NCBI GenBank assembly: GCA_030765065.1
Contig: CM060984.1
Span: forward strand, 100,049,488-100,113,487
From: Deroplatys truncata
Taxonomy: Eukaryota > Arthropoda > Insecta > Mantodea > Mantidae
Length of the DNA: 64,000 nucleotides
Direction: 5' to 3'
The notes under the pieces were generated by a model. That model was not told the DNA's origin and searched no databases. It saw nothing but the letters and a program-made list of their open reading frames with translations. The position numbers and the translations under genes are program-made. Positions 22,803 through 35,090 of the stretch are shown here, in pieces. Position 1 is the first letter of the stretch, and each line of letters begins with the position of its first letter.

Positions 22803-24580
22803 TTAAGATAATATATACTTGAAGTTTAAGCAATTTGTTCCGGGTGATATACGTATATGTAATACTTTAAACTAGAGAGACAGAAAGAAAGAAAAAGAGA
22901 TAGATCAATGAAAAATGAAAATAACAAGAGCAGTTTTCTCTATCTTTTATAGAATAGGAAAAGAACATTTTGGAAAGAGAGGTATTTGGCAACAACGCAA
23001 TTTCCCTTGCAGGCGGATGGCAGAATTCGCTATTGAGAGTCTCAATAGAAGGTACGGTGAGTTTTATAAGGCGGTCGCGACTGCATTACACAATTATATT
23101 AATCTTTGATAACAGTATTTATTTCCAAAGGGAGTTCTTAAGATCATTCGGCTGAAGCCGAAACACTTGATTTAACTTCGAATGAAAGAAATAACTTAAC
23201 TTTAGCTTAAACCACTTCAAAAAGTGCAGTAATTTCTACGTCCTAAATGCAAAAGACAAGAGATTCGATGTTTGTTTTAGCATTCAGAGAAAACAAACGT
23301 ACACAAATTGGTATCTTAAAAAGGCAATTTTTAGAAGTATAATAAAATAATGCCAAATCATCCAATTTAAAAGAAGATGCTAAGAACTAATTTTTGCTAC
23401 TGTTATTTAAGCTTGAGATAAAATAAAGAATAGCGATAGCTGGAGTTATTAAAAAGGTCTGGATCGTGTACTAGGTCAAGTAAGAACATGTTTTCAGTTG
23501 TTTTTTTTAACAAGTTAAACAAAAAATGCAATTTATATAATTCGACCGCAATTATTATTGCACTTCGCTGGGCTGGCTTCCGCGTGTATTTAAATGCAGG
23601 TTTCCGCAAGGTTACGTGCAATAATATCGTGCTCAACTTATGCAAAACAAAAACAGTAACTTGCAGCAAAATGCAGCACAAAACGACGATAGTAAAAGTA
23701 ATATGGAATGTAAATCAGCTTCTGTCCCGTCGTATCTACACATATAATAAAATTGCAACTGAAATATTTCTAGCAACTTTCGAGTTGGGATGGCTAATCC
23801 ATATTAACACACGCGCGCGCTCTTTGGCTTTAGTGTAACTATATTATATACAACACGTGTGTGTTATAACTTTTTACTCAATAAATAATAATAATATTTA
23901 TTGCCAGCTTACTCGATACACAAATTTTTAGCACAGTCAAATGTAGATAATCTCAAGGTTTTATATTTACGCAGTGATCATTTAATACTATATTTACAAT
24001 TATTTATTGCACTAGTTAAGTTACTAACGCACCGTCAAGTACAATAAAGAAAACTCCCCACGTGCTTCCTACCTTTTGAAATATTTTTATCGTCGCAAAC
24101 GAAATGTGTGAATCACAAAAATTACCCACTATATTAATTTAGTGAAGGTGGATATGTTTGTCAAATGTATAACGCTCACGAAAATTGCGTGCTGGGCTCA
24201 TTAAGCTTATTTCTTGTTTCCTAACGTGGTACGTGCATACTCTTCACAATAAAGTAAAACAGTGCTTGACTCATATAAGTGGTAATAACCATTTGGTAAT
24301 AACAAAAGTTTAAACAAAACAAAGAAATTATCGTAATTCTTACAGGTATAACTTGAATGTTTTATCCCATTCATTAACACTCCATAAGTTTACACTGATT
24401 TAACAAAGTTATAATATTTTTTAAAGTATTCGTTCCTCTTGTAATTCATTCTAAAAGAGCTACAAACGCGCTCAAATCCGAATGTTTGCTATACGCCACC
24501 CGCATGATACAAATATGAATTTTGAATAGTACTTACTGAAAAGCGTTAATGAAATTTAGAAAAGCGCGAAAACGTGCAGT
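22803..24580. other. No gene recognised
   Basis: AT-rich. Overlapping frames at 23403-23838 show no domain. A short stretch at 23011-23047 is bounded by acceptor-like TTTCCCTTGCAG and donor-like AAG/GTACGG on the plus strand but is too short to call an exon. Confidence 0.45.
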
Positions 24581-24589
24581 TTTTGCCGC

Positions 24590-24880
24590 TACCCCATGAG
24601 AGCTAGTCGCCGATCGGATGGTAGTACATTCTCGACCGAAGAGGCTTTGCTGTCTCTCTCGCTGCTTGAGCCGACCTGCGGAGTGGAGGACCACGTGATG
24701 ACACTAGCGTTCAGGAAACGCAGCTGCTTCCAGTGTGCTCGACAATCCCCCATGCTGGTTGCGTCGACTCGTTGGCAGGCGCAACTCACGGCTAGGTCAA
24801 GTAATACCTATACATGAGTTTTATTTAGCTACCACTGGCCTATAAGACGATCGAATGGGCATAAAAGGGGAGCCAGCAAT
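24590..24880. other. GC-rich block ending in a TATA-like motif
   Basis: This block stands out from its AT-rich surroundings and ends in GCATAAAAGGGGAGCC at about 24858. No second copy was found in the window. It may be an unrecognised repeat head or LTR fragment. Confidence 0.25.
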
Positions 24881-24889
24881 GAGTCACTA

Positions 24890-25500
24890 AACAGATCCTA
24901 TTTCATCTAATTTGTACAATGGCTTTTCAATCATATTTTTAAGATTCATTTTAAAGGATCTTCCCTTTGCTGTTTTTAAGTCCTCAGCAACAAATTAAAT
25001 ATTCTGGAAGCATTTACTATTGGGTCCTTTCTCAGGAACGTTTGATATAGCCTTGTCGATATATTTCGTTTTTGCTTCTTGTGTTATGCTTGTGAGCATA
25101 ACATATGAATTGATTGCAAATAATACCGCTCTACATACTTAAACTAATACAACTGTTAATAAGGAATTTGATTTAAAATAATTTCTACATGGATGTCTGA
25201 ATCTAGATTAAACATTATTCTATTGCATTGTTTTTGCAGTATAAATACTGTTTCCATGAAAACCTTGGCTGCTGACCCCCACACCTCAATCCCAAATATA
25301 GATATAGAAAATCACCCCAAAATAGATTTTATTCCTTAGGCATATATTATGAAATCTAGAGAAGTATCTTAATAGGTAGATCCTCTATTGATTTTTTGCA
25401 CATATGCTCAATATGGCTCTCCCAGTTTAGAAGTTCATCGATACTTAATCCTAGAAACATATTTTCATTAATTTTGTTTACAGTTTCATCTCCTTATCTT
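24890..25500 (-). pseudogene. CR1-like LINE, RT C-terminal fragment
   Basis: The minus strand reads NENMFLGLSIDELLNWESHI and EHMCKKSI, the FLGxxID..LxWxxHI block that follows the RT active site in CR1/Jockey-type LINEs, then degraded sequence. It belongs with 25870-26450, 27945-28197 and 38399-38960, which are successive pieces of one minus-strand LINE separated by later insertions. Stops and frameshifts throughout. Confidence 0.6.
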
Positions 25501-25860
25501 CATTGCAACTAGTTTTCTAGTTTGTCTGTAAACTACATTAAACGAAACTCCGTGGCGCCAAAACCCGTTGCCGGACCGCTTCATCCCCTCACCTCTACCC
25601 ACAACAGGAGTGAGGAAGTGCAGTACCGGAGGGTGGGACATGACTAGCGCTCCGGATCTCTCCGGCCGATCTCTCAACCTGGAGCCGCTACTTTTCAATC
25701 AAGTAGCTTCTCAATTGGCCCTTCAGGGTCCTAACGAAGCTGAATGCACCCCGTTCCAGGTCTCCCAGCGGGAGAAAATCACTATACCGGTATCGGGAAC
25801 CTAATCAGGGTCTCCCGCTTAGAAATCAGCTACTCTACTACCGCGCTAAGGAGACGTCCG
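25501..25860 (-). mobile_element. tRNA-derived SINE (family III) inserted in LINE
   Basis: On the minus strand the head reads CTCCTTAGCGCGGTAGTAGA (A-box-like) and 40 bp later AGGTTCCCGATACCGG (B-box-like), followed by about 250 bp of GC-rich body. It separates two parts of the CR1-like LINE. The left boundary is uncertain. Confidence 0.55.
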
Positions 25861-25869
25861 TAAGCTACA

Positions 25870-26450
25870 CTGAAAGTCAGTATTTTACGTATGTTACAAC
25901 TTAGATTAAGACATTCAAAATAATTTATTAAACAATTTGCACTTTCTTTAATTTATTGTTAAAGTCAATTGATGCTTTCTTCCTAACATATAACAGTGGT
26001 ATCGTCAGCGTGGAATAAGCATTTAGAATTTTGCATATTTGGCACATCATTAATATAAAGCGAAATCAGTAATGGATCTAGCAGAGAACCCTGTGGTATC
26101 CAATATCTCACTCTTCCTATGTTTGATAGTTTTCCATAGATTTATTGATTTCAAAATATTTTTTTATCCTGTCTTTCATAAAATTGGAGATTAATTGCTT
26201 TTGTAGACCCTAATCCCACAGTATTGCAATTTTTTTGAGTAATTTATCATGATCTACGCATTCAAATGCCTTTGAAAGGTCCAGGTATATAACTATAACT
26301 TTACTATTACTATCCGATTTGTTAACCACATCTGATGTAAATTCTGATGTTGCAGTAATAGTTGAGTTGTTTTTCCTAAAACCATATTGTGTTTGGTTTA
26401 GAAGGTTATTTTTTCTGTGAATTTTTATAATCTAATAAGTACGATTTTTT
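25870..26450 (-). pseudogene. CR1-like LINE, reverse transcriptase core fragment
   Basis: The minus strand reads LLNQTQYGFRKNNSTITATS, then VIVIYLDLSKAFECVDHDKL and a degraded GVPQGS region (about 26085-26115). These are RT fingers and palm block A (the F/L-D-x-x-x-A-F motif). Upstream RT blocks lie at 27945-28197. The element is 100% non-functional because of stops and intervening insertions. Confidence 0.75.
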
Positions 26451-27123
26451 TAAAAGAATTTAGCTATAGGAAGAATCAGACGACTGCAAAATTCAATCAT
26501 AGCGAATTTTGAACTGTGGATCTCCGTAGTGCAATGGTTCCGCTGTTTCTCCCAAAACACAACACTGGAGCAAGGCAGCGAAACCATGCAGACGCTTAAG
26601 AAAGGTTTGACTGAGTTAGGGAACCCCGGCCAAGCGAAAAGGGAAGCCCTAACGAGTGCCGTAGGGGAAAACAAAATGGTAACCAGAACTCTCAAAAATA
26701 TACTACTATTGATAAGTTTTTTTGGGGTACTTTAATGATAATAATAAACAAACATTAATAACCAGAACCGTAAAGCAACCTTAAAAGAATAACTGTAAAA
26801 CAAAGATGGCTTAAATAGTAAACCAACCAAAACCAATTGAGCAGAGCAGTAAGGCAAGTTTTAAATACAGCAAAAATTAAGTAAAACCAAAAATTCAACA
26901 AACAAAATCAATTTAGAAAGTTTATAAAACAAGGCCACTATAAGGATCAGACCAATATATTTAATTATGTTTATCTAGTCAAGGACTTGCTAAGAATGTT
27001 GATCAAGACCCAAACAGACTTTTATGAATTTCTAGTAACAGTGAGCATCAAAGTCCAGCTGAGCTAGATGTATTTTACAACCCAACCGTTTTCAGTTACA
27101 AAAGTTCAGCATGATTGGGTTTT

Positions 27124-27310
27124 AACTGCAATTACTGCTCTCATAATTAACACAACAGAATTTTTGTAATTTTAAACTAACTATGCACTGAAAATCACGT
27201 ACTGAAAATATAACTCAACTGCAATTACTGCTCTCGTAATTAACACAACAGAATTTCTGTAATTTTAAACTAACTATGCACTGAAAATCACGTACTGAAA
27301 ATATAACTCA
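27124..27310. repeat. Two tandem 93-bp units
   Basis: Units start AACTGCAATTACTGCTCTC at 27124 and 27217 and differ at only about two positions, which indicates a recent duplication. Confidence 0.9.
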
Positions 27311-27519
27311 ACCTAGAAAAGAACCAAAACACACTAAGCATATGAACAATTCCAAGAGCCGGTCACTTTACGAATTCGTATTTTAAAACACACATTACGT
27401 TTTCCGCCCCAAAATTCACTCACCATTACCAAGATATAAAACTGATAACAAACCCTACCTTTACATAAGGCCGATCCACAAATAATCACAAAAGACGTTC
27501 CTTAAATCTATTACAAAAA

Positions 27520-27800
27520 CTTCCACAATCCGGATGAGTTGTTGCCGGGCAGAGAGCTATCCCTGCAATGCGACAGAAATCCAACACTCACCGCGTACGG
27601 CCAAAGCACATGCCACGTAAACAAACCAGAGAGGAGAAAAAAGAGAGCACCAAAGAGTGCGTTAAGCAAGGGGACAAGCAACGTAAAGTGACTGGCTGGA
27701 TGTATAACACAGATACAAAACATAAAAGGAACACATAACAGCACAGTAGTTGCTCCGTCCGGTTGCCCTAACCACTGAGCTATCTTGGCAACATGCCGCT
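27520..27800 (-). mobile_element. tRNA-derived SINE-like unit (family IV)
   Basis: The minus strand at 27795-27757 reads TGCCAAGATAGCTCAGTGG then TTAGGGCAACCGGA, an excellent A-box in tRNA context. No intact B-box follows and the acceptor stem is incomplete, so it is a SINE head rather than a tRNA gene. Confidence 0.5.
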
Positions 27801-27944
27801 ACGACTTTAAATTCTCCAACTGGTTCGCATTTTTTTCTGGTAAACCACAAGAAAATCTCTAACTGTATGAAATACCCCAATGGCGACTTACAATGCTGTA
27901 AGTACTTTAAGTCCCGAGCTTCATTGTTTTGCCCACTATTGTGC

Positions 27945-28197
27945 CAATTAATTCCAGTTTAGCTATGACATTAGGGCAATAGGTCTCTAATTTATTACAT
28001 AAATTTTTTCACCCTTTTTGAAAATTGATCATACAGTGGTGGTTTTTGAACCATGTTACAGAGAATAGTTTATTAGACCTCTAAAGATATAACAAGAACT
28101 TCCTTAGACTGTTTCAGTAATTTTGGAGTTATTCCATCCCACCCACTTGATTGCTTGTTACTGTGGGAGTTAATGAAAAAGATAATTCTTATATTAA
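27945..28197 (-). pseudogene. CR1-like LINE, RT N-terminal blocks
   Basis: The minus strand reads NKQSSGWDGITPKLLKQSKE, the SSGxDGIxxxLLK block at the start of LINE RT, and in a shifted frame IFKKGEKIYVIN.RPIAL. Its upstream continuation (VSNTFNKYFLNVAQ) is found beyond the LTR element at 38399 onward, which shows that the LTR element interrupted this LINE. Confidence 0.75.
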
Positions 28198-28716
28198 TGT
28201 GGGATATTGTAGGTGTGCGTGTGTATTGTCGCGTCGGACACATTATTGCTGTGCGTAATGATATTGTTGAACTAATCATTTCGTTTGTAACTTTGAACTC
28301 TCGTCCAACGCGACATACTTCCCTCCAATTCTAGTTAAGGGGGGTGAAGGCAGGTTGAGGGAAGAGCCTCTTTGTCTGATAGCGTGCGTCTGTGAGTAGC
28401 GTCAGTCTAGAGTAGGTCTTCTGAGTTTGTGGTTTTTATGTAGCGTGTTGCCATGTGTGTGCGAGGGGCATCTCCTCCAGTGTTTGCCTGTAACCTTTTG
28501 TGTACAATGTAGGGCACCTTATTAATTATAATAAACCAGAGTTAAATGTGATTTTATATGTATCAATTATAAATATCCCACGTCCGCTTAGTTTGTGTAG
28601 CAAGTTCTTGATATCTCTTTGTGTTCCTCTGAGTCTATGTCTCCCAATGTTTATGCCGGGGTAACAAAATTTAATATTTTAGCTGCAAACCTTTCGGCCT
28701 CACCCCATTTATAACA
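28198..28716 (+). repeat. 5' LTR
   Basis: It matches 37885-38398 over its full length (shared TATTGTCGCGTCGGACAC, GTTGAGGGAAGA, AATAAACCAGAGTTAAATG, ATCCCACGTCCGCTTAG). AATAAA lies in its second half. The usual primer-binding site does not follow immediately; TGACGCACGCACGC does, so the PBS is displaced or destroyed, possibly by the nested LINE. Confidence 0.85.
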
Positions 28717-28958
28717 TGACGCACGCACGCAACGCACACATCACGCGCCAAATTGGCAGACGCACGCAGACTCATACAGTAGACGCACTCATCACAAGCA
28801 GGCAGCTTTCTTCGAGACTAAGCAGCGAGAGAACTCCCGATGCAAGTATTGGTCGGAGAGCCACGCGTGGTCCGCAGCAACATAAAAAAGGTTTTCTGCG
28901 CCATAGCATCCATCTGGTGAGCCGAGTCGATGGTGTTAGCTTTTGTTGAGCAGCACAT

Positions 28959-30486
28959 TTGAGAATCAGCAGTCCTCATAAGGTAGCTATACCGTCTGCT
29001 TTTGGCAAAAGCAGACGGGTGCAGGGCAAGATGCCCACGCTCAACCTCTCCCCCATCCCTACCCAAAACTCGGATCCTGTGAGCAGGCCCCGACCTGCTT
29101 TCCAGGATGCGGCAATCCCTAGCACCAGTGATGCGACCCACGCGGCGGCCTCGACCTCTGCTCAGGCAGCCCCTCCTATCAACCTGCCACGCCGAAAGCG
29201 CCATAAGAAGCGCGGAAAGGGCAAGGCAATACGTTTGGCTACGGCCAATCATTCATCTGATCAGGGCTCTGCTTGTGCAACACCTTTGCGTGTAGGTCAA
29301 ACTTCTGAGTCCGACGTGTCGGACTGCGACTGTGACAAGAGTGAGGTCACAACCATCTCGGCTTGTACCGGCGGAGCTCCGCCCCCGCGCGGCATCTCCG
29401 ACAGGTCGATGAGGTCAGCTCCTCTGACATCTCCACAGATGTCGATGAAGTTGATATTGTTGACAGGCGCGCCCTCACGTCAGCAGGGGCCTGTCATATT
29501 CCGCCTGTCATAGTGGACGACTTCCGGAGTTCGGTAGCCTTCCTTAAGGAAGTCATGCTAACCCCGTCAGAACCCTGTACCGTGACCAGGCGGAAGAGCC
29601 GCTTCGTCATCCAGGCGAAGCATGTAGAAGACTACCAGCGACTTCTCTCCTCTTTGGATGGGAGGAAAATCCCTTACTTCACCTTCGGCCTGGACAAGGC
29701 AAAGGACGTTCAAAGTGTCATCCTGGGACTTTCTGTGGACACACCCGTGAGCGAAATTGTAGCAGACCTCTGCCACCAGGGCATCAAGCAGCTCACCATG
29801 GTCGCTCCTGATGGCTGTGCCGCCAAGGTCCCCACCCCCTCTTCCTTGTTGTTGCGGAGCGGACAAACGATCCGGAGATCATGATAGATGTCGTAGCAAC
29901 CATCTGTTACATCATAGAGGCCTCCCGCAGCTCTGGCGCCCTCCCCAATGCCACCGATGTCTGGGGTTTAACCACTCCAGCATCTTCTGTCACCGCAACC
30001 TATGCTGCTTTCGGTGCGGTGAAGCCCACAACAAAGAGGTCTGCCCACGTGCCCGCGATGAGGTTTCCGGTTGCTAGGCGTTTGTTCAGCAAGGAAGGCT
30101 GCCATCGCTTCCCGATGGCCTCAGCCACACCGAGGCATCAGGATACTCAGCCTAGGAGGGCGCTGGTGCGGCCCTCCAAATACACCAAGACCTGCATAGT
30201 CCTATCTGTGAGAGAGAAACAGACAACCACTCCGGAGCATCCACAACACCAGGAGATGTCTTCGAGGCCCACTCTCGCCGAAGTTGTGTGCCAGCTCCCG
30301 CGTGACCCACGGACGTCGCACGCTAAGCGAACTCACAACACCCCAAAGCAAAGACCGATGTCGATCCCAGCACCCCGGAGCCCAAAAACTACCTCCTCAC
30401 GCCCGAGGAGGAGTAGGGACGTCCAGGAGCCTGACTTGGCGCCCGAGACGATGAGGAGTGATGATCTCGCTCCTGAGCGTCTGTAG
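28959..30486 (+). pseudogene. Jockey-like LINE ORF1 (gag) relic
   Basis: Several frames must be joined. The first (to about 29380) encodes a Ser/Pro-rich N-terminus and a basic patch (LPRRKRHKKRGKGKA). Next comes the conserved pre-knuckle region at about 29490-29800 (IPPVIVDDFRSSVAF; YFTFGLDKAKDVQSVI; LCHQGIKQLTMV). CCHC knuckles follow in a third frame at about 29928-30050 (CHRCLGFNHSSIFC and CFRCGEAHNKEVC, spacing C-x2-C-x4-H-x4-C and C-x2-C-x3-H-x4-C). It would bind element RNA if intact. At least two frameshifts make it non-functional. Confidence 0.75.
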
Positions 30487-30740
30487 GGTGCCAATAAGAC
30501 CGATGCGACACCTGCTCCCCCACGGAGAGCTCCTCCACAACATACAGCCATCTCTAATCCTAACCATGGCTTGGACTTTGCGGCGATGTTGGGGTTGGCT
30601 ACAGCAGCTGTTACTGAACCACGGCCGCCAGATCTGTGAGATTTTAATCAAGTTCTTTATCGTCAACGACCCGGCCGGCAAAATGATAGCAGCTATAGAA
30701 GGGCTTGCCCTCCTGAACTCCGTCATTCCGCTCGCACAGA

Positions 30741-33190
30741 ATGGCACACCGATATAGGTTTCGTACCTCGTTTCGGTTCTCGTTCTGGAACACTAGCGGT
30801 GTGGCCGGTCAGGGGGGTGAGTTGCTACATTTTGCCCACTCCCAGGCTCTGGACGTCATCTTAGTCGGCGAAACATTTCTCCGTCCTGAGAACCGCTTCC
30901 GTCTTCCAGGCTACGTCTGTCACAGAATAGACCGTCATCGTCCAGGAGGCGTGCCTCCTTCTGCAACAGAACCTGATCCACTGCCCAATCCAGCTCCCAC
31001 CTCTTCAAACCCTAGAGGGCACAGCGGAATGTATGGATATCAACGTAACGAAGGTTTTGGTGGTACACAGTGACCGTGGAGGACTGTCTTCAGCCTTCGA
31101 CTTCGCGATCACCAAGCATTTCTCATACCATCTCACCCTCACGTCAATCAACGCATTACATTCCGACCATAATCCTGTGTTGGCAAAAATCAACACTAGG
31201 TTTGCCAGTCACGACTCCTCTTTTTGAAGCCGAGAGATCGACTGGGTAGGTGTTAGGAATTGCCTTCGTACTACTTCCATACTAACGAACCCAAGAATTA
31301 TAGACACACCATCCCTGGAGGCAGCGGTCTCTTCCTTTGCATCCATAGTAACGCAAACTGCACATAAACTGACAGTTTTTACTCCAGACCCCCTACTTCC
31401 CGACGTCCTTCCAGTGGCCTTATCATTCTCATGCGCCGTTTCTGGGCTGCACGGAGACTGTACCAGCGTAACCGCACGCCACACAATAGGGCGCTCTTAC
31501 TGCGTCTACGCCGATAAGTCCGAATCCGCCTACGCGAGCACCATGTGCAAGCGTGGGACGATACGATGACGAGATTGCGCATCGATGGTGGCGACGTGTG
31601 GAGGGTAGCAAAAGGCCTCCGAAACTGTCGAGGCCAACATACCTCACCCCACCAAAGAACCCAAGGCCTCGCCTATGAACTCCAGGCTAAAGCAAATGTG
31701 CTCGCCGACTATCTTGAACGTACCTTACGTCCGAGAGACGACCCCCAGGACGACATATTTTCCGAGAACGTTCGTCGAGGTACTTTCGGCGCCCTCCGGA
31801 CGACGCGGATCGGCTCTGATTATCCACCCGAGTGAGCTCCATGGCGCACTCCTGCGTCTCAACCCCAAAAAGGTGGCCGGACCTGACGGCCTAACCCCCC
31901 TCATGCTCCGGCACCTTCCCTTCAACGCCATGCTATTTCTTACCCGAGTGTTCAACATGTGTCTCAATCTGGGTCACTTTCCACGAGAGTGGCGAGAGGC
32001 CCGAGTGATATGCAATTTGAAACCGGGGAAAGACCCGGTACACCGTTCCAACTACCAATCCATTAGTCTCCTTCCGACCCTCTATAAAGTTTTCGAGAGG
32101 ATGGTCCTCAACCGCTTGTCCCCACTTCTGGGAGACGTTCATGCCTTCCGTGAACATCAGTTTGGATTTCATCCTGGGCATTCGATATCTCAGCAGCTGC
32201 TGCGAGTGGTGGAGACAGCCGCCCTGGGTTTCCAAGAAGGTTCCTTCACCGCTGCAGTATCGCTGGATGTCGAAAAGGCCTTCTCAACAACATGGCACGC
32301 GGGTCTCGTGTACAAACATCCACCTGGGATTATCTACACAGTTTAACAGCAGTTTTCTACGACACCGCACATTTAAAGTTTCAGTCGCGGGGAAAGATCT
32401 ACACTTGGCCAGTCAGAGGCGGAGTCCCTGAAGCTCTGTATTACCCCCACGCTTTTTAGCGTCTTTATGGCAGATCTGCGAACACAGCAGCAAGTCGAAA
32501 TGGCCCAGTATACTAACGACGTGTTGCTGTTGCTGTATTGCCCAAACAAGAACCTACTCAGAGCCTTCAACCCAATACAGACACACCTCCGCCTCATCCA
32601 GCAGTGGTGCCGGCGTTTGTGTATGTCTGTTAACGCGCGCAAGAGCCACGCCTTGCTGCTAACAAAGCGCCACATCCCCGCAGACTGCCCCACATTTCAA
32701 TTTCTAAGCCGAAGAATTGAATGGAGGAATTCTTTAAGCTACCTGGAATGAAGTTGGATAAGGGTCTAACTTTTCGCAAGCACATCTATTACGTCTCGAC
32801 CCGGGCGCAGGGGGCAATTGCTTCCTTGTACCCGATGCTGAGATCCAGGGTGCTTTTCGCTTAAAGCAAAATATTTTCCGAGCCCTAATAGTCCCCCTCA
32901 AGCTGTATACCTGCGAGGTCTAGGCCATGGCCGCAGACAGCTATGGCTACAACGGGCACAGAATCGGGGACCCCGGAACATCTACTCTGTCGGTCGTGCC
33001 TTCCCAGTAAGACTACTACATGAAACCTCATCATTTCCATATGTGGAAGATGAAATCAGGCGCAGGGTTACAAAATGTTACGCTTGTTTACCAAACCAAC
33101 AGAGTGCCCTGATCAGCTCTCTTGGGGATTATAACTTTAGAGCTTGCCGTCTTCGGCGTCATCGAGTTCTCCGCATGGCATAGGGCATAC
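30741..33190 (+). pseudogene. Jockey-like LINE ORF2 (endonuclease-RT) relic
   Basis: An APE-type endonuclease start (FWNTSGVAG...DVILVGETFLRPENRF) and end (SINALHSDHNPVLAKI) are visible with a deletion between them. RT blocks follow: LNPKKVAGPDGLTPLMLRHL, EWREARVICNLKPGKDP, REHQFGFHPGHSISQQLLR and SLDVEKAFSTTWH. The active-site block is altered to YTNDVLL where YADD is expected. The sequence continues degraded to about 33190. Stops and frameshifts are numerous. Confidence 0.8.
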
Positions 33191-33480
33191 CAGATAACGA
33201 AGGAGTGACCACAACAACAGCTAAAGCCGATCTCCATACATTCCAATCATGAGATTATTCGTCTCCAAATCACAAACACAGCCAAAATTAATTGAAAATA
33301 TCCATACATCAGGGTGCAGAAGGGCTGCTTCTGCAAAGACAGCTGCCTATCGAGTACCTACATGCTACCTCCCTTCTTTCTAATCTATCTAAAACAAAAC
33401 CGCCATCCTAAACCATCATTTCCTACAATAGTCATCCTACAGTAAAGCCCTGTTGAGGGTGGGTACGCAGCAAAATTCAC

Positions 33481-35090
33481 TCGGGCTGAACCACAGCCTG
33501 CCAGCAGCAAGTCAGGATCGGAGTCGATGTATAAATGTTTGATGTTTTGTCGCCGGGTATGAAATATTTGTGATCACATCGCTGCGAAGAGAAACTTTCG
33601 TGTGCTAGCGTGTGAGTGTTAGTGTTTTTGTGTGTGTACGGGGTGGTTATATTTGTGGCTTAAGGTAAGTTTTTTATATGTAAGTATGAAGAATTTATTT
33701 CTTTATCTGAATTTCCATAGTTAGTTTTGTTTTATGTAGGATCGTAGCGATGTGATAGGATTTCTTTTAAGGGTTGGCGTACCACGTGTAAGGCAGCACA
33801 TTTTAGGCTTTGTAACTGACCGTTACACGGGAATCTTAAATTATTTCAAAGTGTGGCGCGGCGATAAATTCTTTGGTATAGAATAATTGTATTCCCCCCC
33901 TCTATTTCGGCCCTGAAAATGTTTCACATTTAGTAGACTTATTTTTTTTTGATGGGCATGTAATTTTTTTGGTGTCTCTACATTACCACACCCTCCTCCT
34001 TTCTCCTTCTCTCCACTGCGTTTCCCTTCCTTCTTTCTCTCTTTTTTTATCCCACTTCCGAGCCCCACGTTGTTTGCTGCATGTATGAGTATGTGTATGT
34101 GTGTTATGTATCAGAGCAGTGTCTCAGGTATTTTTGTGACATTTCTGGATTTTGTATGTCTGATACAACTACATTAATCTTTCAAATGTGACTATTGCTT
34201 CATGATATTGACATTTTTATGTGTGCTATACCACCATGCTACTATATCTTATGCTTCTGCTAATAGCTTGTACTAGTAAATTATTGAGGGTTATGAACCT
34301 TGCTTTCTTATCACAAATGTGTCACTGTAGTGCATTACAAATGTGTTGTATAACCTAACATTTCTGACCAGTGCTCATATTGAATTTTATTTTCTTTACA
34401 TTCAATGTACTTACTGTTTTACATTTCAGATACTATCAGCTTCATTTCTGTATGATTTTAGCTTAGGCATGGCTAGTTTATGCTAAATACTAGAACAATT
34501 TCTTTGTTATTTACCTTGCTACCTAGATTTGGTTCGTAACAGTGAATTTAACTTTTTGAACTAATTTTTCAGCATCACATTACTAATTTTAGAGTACTGT
34601 CACTTTGTGTGCAATTGTACTACTGCAATTGTGTTCATTTTAGTCATATTTAGCCTCATTAAGCTTATTTGCTTTTGGCTTCACAATAGACTATTTTGCC
34701 TTCATTACACTGTGATATGATATTATAATTCTTTGCTACTGTCATATTTGCTTCTGTGAATGTTAGTGATCTATCTGTTTCATACTGAGTGATTAATTCT
34801 CACCTGTGTGTACCATTGAATTGCATATGTGATTTATTGCTTATTTCTGGCATTGTCTATGGAAATTAATTTTTTTAACTGTGTTGTGTTATAAATGCAA
34901 ACTCAACCTCTATTACAGCATTGATATTTGTGCGTTTTGCTCATACATACTTTTGTTTCTGAGACAATAATATTTTTACATGGTGTATGTCCACTCATCT
35001 TTTCATTACAGCCATTGTTTAGTTGCATGCCTTTGTCTAATTAATTTTTGTCTATATTTCTGTGTTAATACTGTTCTATATAGTTTCACT
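33481..35090 (+). other. AT-rich leader of the LTR element
   Basis: No coding frame. T-rich on the plus strand. TGTCGCCGGGTATG at about 33548 could be a displaced PBS-like site, but the match cannot be judged without tRNA sequences. Confidence 0.4.

Larger units (their letters stand above)
26451..27944. other. Sequence interrupting the CR1-like LINE
   Basis: This block separates RT blocks that are normally about 50 codons apart. It contains a GC-richer stretch at about 26510-26700 beginning with a weakly tRNA-like CTCCGTAGTGCAATGG, the tandem repeat at 27124-27310 and the SINE-like unit at 27520-27800. No coding frame is supported. Confidence 0.5.
28717..33480 (+). mobile_element. Degenerate Jockey-like LINE inside the LTR element
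   Basis: A GC-richer block holding decayed gag (ORF1) and endonuclease-RT (ORF2) sequences. Exact ends and target duplication could not be fixed. The 5' part before 28960 is GC-rich leader and the last about 250 bp are untranslated. Confidence 0.7.

Noticed and set aside
23011..23047. 37-bp segment between acceptor-like and donor-like signals
   Set aside because: Too short and unsupported by a neighbouring exon in phase.
23480..23840. 116-residue open frame on the plus strand
   Set aside because: No domain, no splice context, and an overlapping equally long frame on the other strand.
27757..27795. Possible tRNA gene (GATAGCTCAGTGG on the minus strand)
   Set aside because: Only the 5' half resembles a tRNA; no B-box or acceptor closure follows.
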